A stretch of DNA of 41,918 nt. Source: an uncultured Clostridia bacterium (GTDB taxonomy: Bacteria > Bacillota > Clostridia > TANB77 > CAG-508). Below the pieces are notes generated by a model that was not told where the DNA came from, made no database searches, and worked only from the letters and a program-made list of their open reading frames with translations. The stretch is from NCBI GenBank assembly GCA_947625825.1, contig CANQPV010000003.1, positions 1-41,918 of the forward strand. The letters are read 5' to 3'. This document shows positions 40,106-41,918 of the stretch, piece by piece. Each line of letters begins with the position of its first letter. Within the stretch, counting starts at the first letter, position 1. The position numbers and the translations under genes were made by a program.

Positions 40106-40134
40106 ATTATAGCAAAGTATATGTATTATGTCAA
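40106..40134 (-). promoter_or_regulatory. Perfect-consensus sigmaA promoter of the 94-aa ORF
   Basis: Minus strand TTGACA (40134-40129) - 17 nt - TATAAT (40111-40106). Confidence 0.85.
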
Positions 40135-40381
40135 ATTTTAAAATTTATGAAAAACTGTTATTAGTAACAAAAATTATTTAAATATATAAACCAAAAACAA
40201 TTAAGTAAAGATAGCAATAAAAAAGGTAAGAGATGAAAATAATAATGATATGTCGAAGTAAAAAAGACTTGTAACAAATGCCTAGAATGATTTAATATTA
40301 TCCAAAAATTTAAAATATAAAATTAAACTTTATGTAAAATATGGTATAATATGCTTAATAAAAATAAAATGGAGGAAATTT

Positions 40382-41368
40382 ATGCAAGTATTCAGATTAT
40401 GCAAATATGAAGAATTTAAATCTATATTAGTAAAAAGAAGCTTTGAATATGTTGGACAAGAATTTCAAATTAATTCTCAAAAAAATACGCATCAATATTT
40501 ACCAAATGTAAAATATATGCATTTTTTTAAAGATGAAATTAGTTTGCTATATTTAGCAGGACATAAGGGCGATTATGTTTTTGTTTATGATATTCCTGAT
40601 GAGATTTTAAATGCTTCAAGTGGATATGGCTTTTATTTTGATTTTATTAATTTTTCTTCTATTAATAAAATAACTGAATACGCAATAGACACTAAGAAAA
40701 TTGGATTTGAACACATAAAAAGAATTTATTCTATAATACAGGATTTAGATTTTGATTATTTTCCAGAAGTTTCTGAAATATATAATAATTTAATTTGCAT
40801 ATGTAATTTTGATTTGTTGAAAGAAAAAATACAAAAAATATTAACAGGGCCCAATGCTGCTGAAGCACTATCTAAAAATATTGAAGATTTATTAAAATTA
40901 ATACCAGAAATTGAAAATATTATTAATTTTGACCATAGGCATCCACATCATAACTTAGATGTTTGGCAACATACTCTAGCTGTAATAAGAAATTTAAATA
41001 CAGATGATTTTGAACTTAATATGGCAGCATTATTACATGATATTGGAAAGCCTTTTTCATGTCAGGATGGTGAATTAAGACATTTTCATGGACATCCTGA
41101 GAAATCGTATCAAATGACTATCTCTATATTAACAAGGTTAGGCTATGATAAAGAATTTATAAACAGAGTATCATATTTAGTAAGGACTCATGATACAATC
41201 ATTGACCCTAATAGTTTAGATTCTACCTATGATATGATAAAAAAAAGATTAAAATTACAGTATGCAGATGCTAGAGCCCACCATCCTGATACAGTAGAAA
41301 AAAGAGTTAATTTCTTAGACAGCATAGAAAAGCAATTACATATATCTTTAGATGGATTTGAGATATAA
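40382..41368 (+). CDS. HD-domain phosphohydrolase
   Basis: HHNLDVWQHTLAVIRNL...AALLHDIGKP...HFHGHPEKS. Confidence 0.85.
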   Translation: MQVFRLCKYEEFKSILVKRSFEYVGQEFQINSQKNTHQYLPNVKYMHFFKDEISLLYLAGHKGDYVFVYDIPDEILNASSGYGFYFDFINFSSINKITEYAIDTKKIGFEHIKRIYSIIQDLDFDYFPEVSEIYNNLICICNFDLLKEKIQKILTGPNAAEALSKNIEDLLKLIPEIENIINFDHRHPHHNLDVWQHTLAVIRNLNTDDFELNMAALLHDIGKPFSCQDGELRHFHGHPEKSYQMTISILTRLGYDKEFINRVSYLVRTHDTIIDPNSLDSTYDMIKKRLKLQYADARAHHPDTVEKRVNFLDSIEKQLHISLDGFEI

Positions 41369-41386
41369 TTAAACTTAATTATATCT

Positions 41387-41426
41387 ACAAAAAACTTACG
41401 AAACTCTTTAGAGCTCGTAAGTTTTC
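41387..41426. terminator. Terminator after the HD protein
   Basis: AAAACTTACGA...TCGTAAGTTTT. Confidence 0.8.
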
Positions 41427-41544
41427 TTAAATTGGAGGCATACTCCGGATTGATGTTTTTATAAAGTTAGTAGTATCAATGCTTACAAGGCACAGAATGT
41501 GAAAATTAACGTAGTGTTAATGTAGTTTTTAAAAGTAATTTTTA

Positions 41545-41904
41545 TCATTTTTCATTAACAAATATTTTATTAAAAATTGTTTTTACAAATTCATTATCAT
41601 TCATTTTATTTTCTAAATACTTGTTGAAATTATCTTCATTTATCTCATTACTTTTTATATCATTATAATTAGGATATAAGTTTTCAATTTGTTTTCTATT
41701 TACTTTGTATGAATTACCACTAAAATTAAAAGTAATATCTTGAACATTATCAATTAAAGAAAATATAGATACAGTATTATATAATAAACATTTTTCTAAA
41801 TATTGATTTTCATTTATATACCAGTCTGTAATATGATAATCAATAGTTAATCCTAAATTTTCTGAATCTATTTCAAACACATATCCGTACTCTGAAAGAG
41901 GCAA
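41545..41904 (-). CDS. Hypothetical protein, possibly truncated by the window edge
   Basis: 119-aa ORF whose Met lies only 14 nt from the window end. Confidence 0.5.
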   Translation of the reverse strand: MPLSEYGYVFEIDSENLGLTIDYHITDWYINENQYLEKCLLYNTVSIFSLIDNVQDITFNFSGNSYKVNRKQIENLYPNYNDIKSNEINEDNFNKYLENKMNDNEFVKTIFNKIFVNEK

Positions 41905-41918
41905 ACTATCTATTAAAT

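Overview
Low-GC Firmicutes (Clostridia-like) chromosomal window, mostly on the minus strand. The housekeeping genes are an RluA-type pseudouridine synthase, uvrC, glmS, purA, bofA/yaaL, serS, ysxC, gltX, rnj (RNase J), a ROK kinase, uppP, ppa and tRNA-Leu(UAA). There is a complete-looking monoderm type IV pilus cluster (pilC-pilT-pilB-minor pilins-pilD-pilA-PilP-like-pilO-pilMN fusion), followed downstream by a GGDEF protein, an Ig-like membrane protein and a giant thioester-type surface adhesin. The least ordinary region is the tRNA-Leu locus (30637-33436). The tRNA 3' end recurs there twice more as short direct repeats, and each copy is followed by its own terminator hairpin. These repeats delimit two small integrase-less islets. 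The first carries an XRE regulator, a stand-alone PBECR-like nuclease ORF, a convergent, strongly promoted, highly structured putative ncRNA that shares the nuclease gene's terminator, and a second structured RNA candidate. The second carries a RelB/RelE-like module whose toxin is frameshifted. Other notable items are a MITE-like palindromic repeat family (3 copies in 9 kb), a 32-nt CTGTCCCC-type repeat that supplies the C-terminus of the ROK kinase, a frameshifted HicA next to an intact HicB, and three genes of visibly different base composition. All calls are by reading only; no database search or folding software was run.
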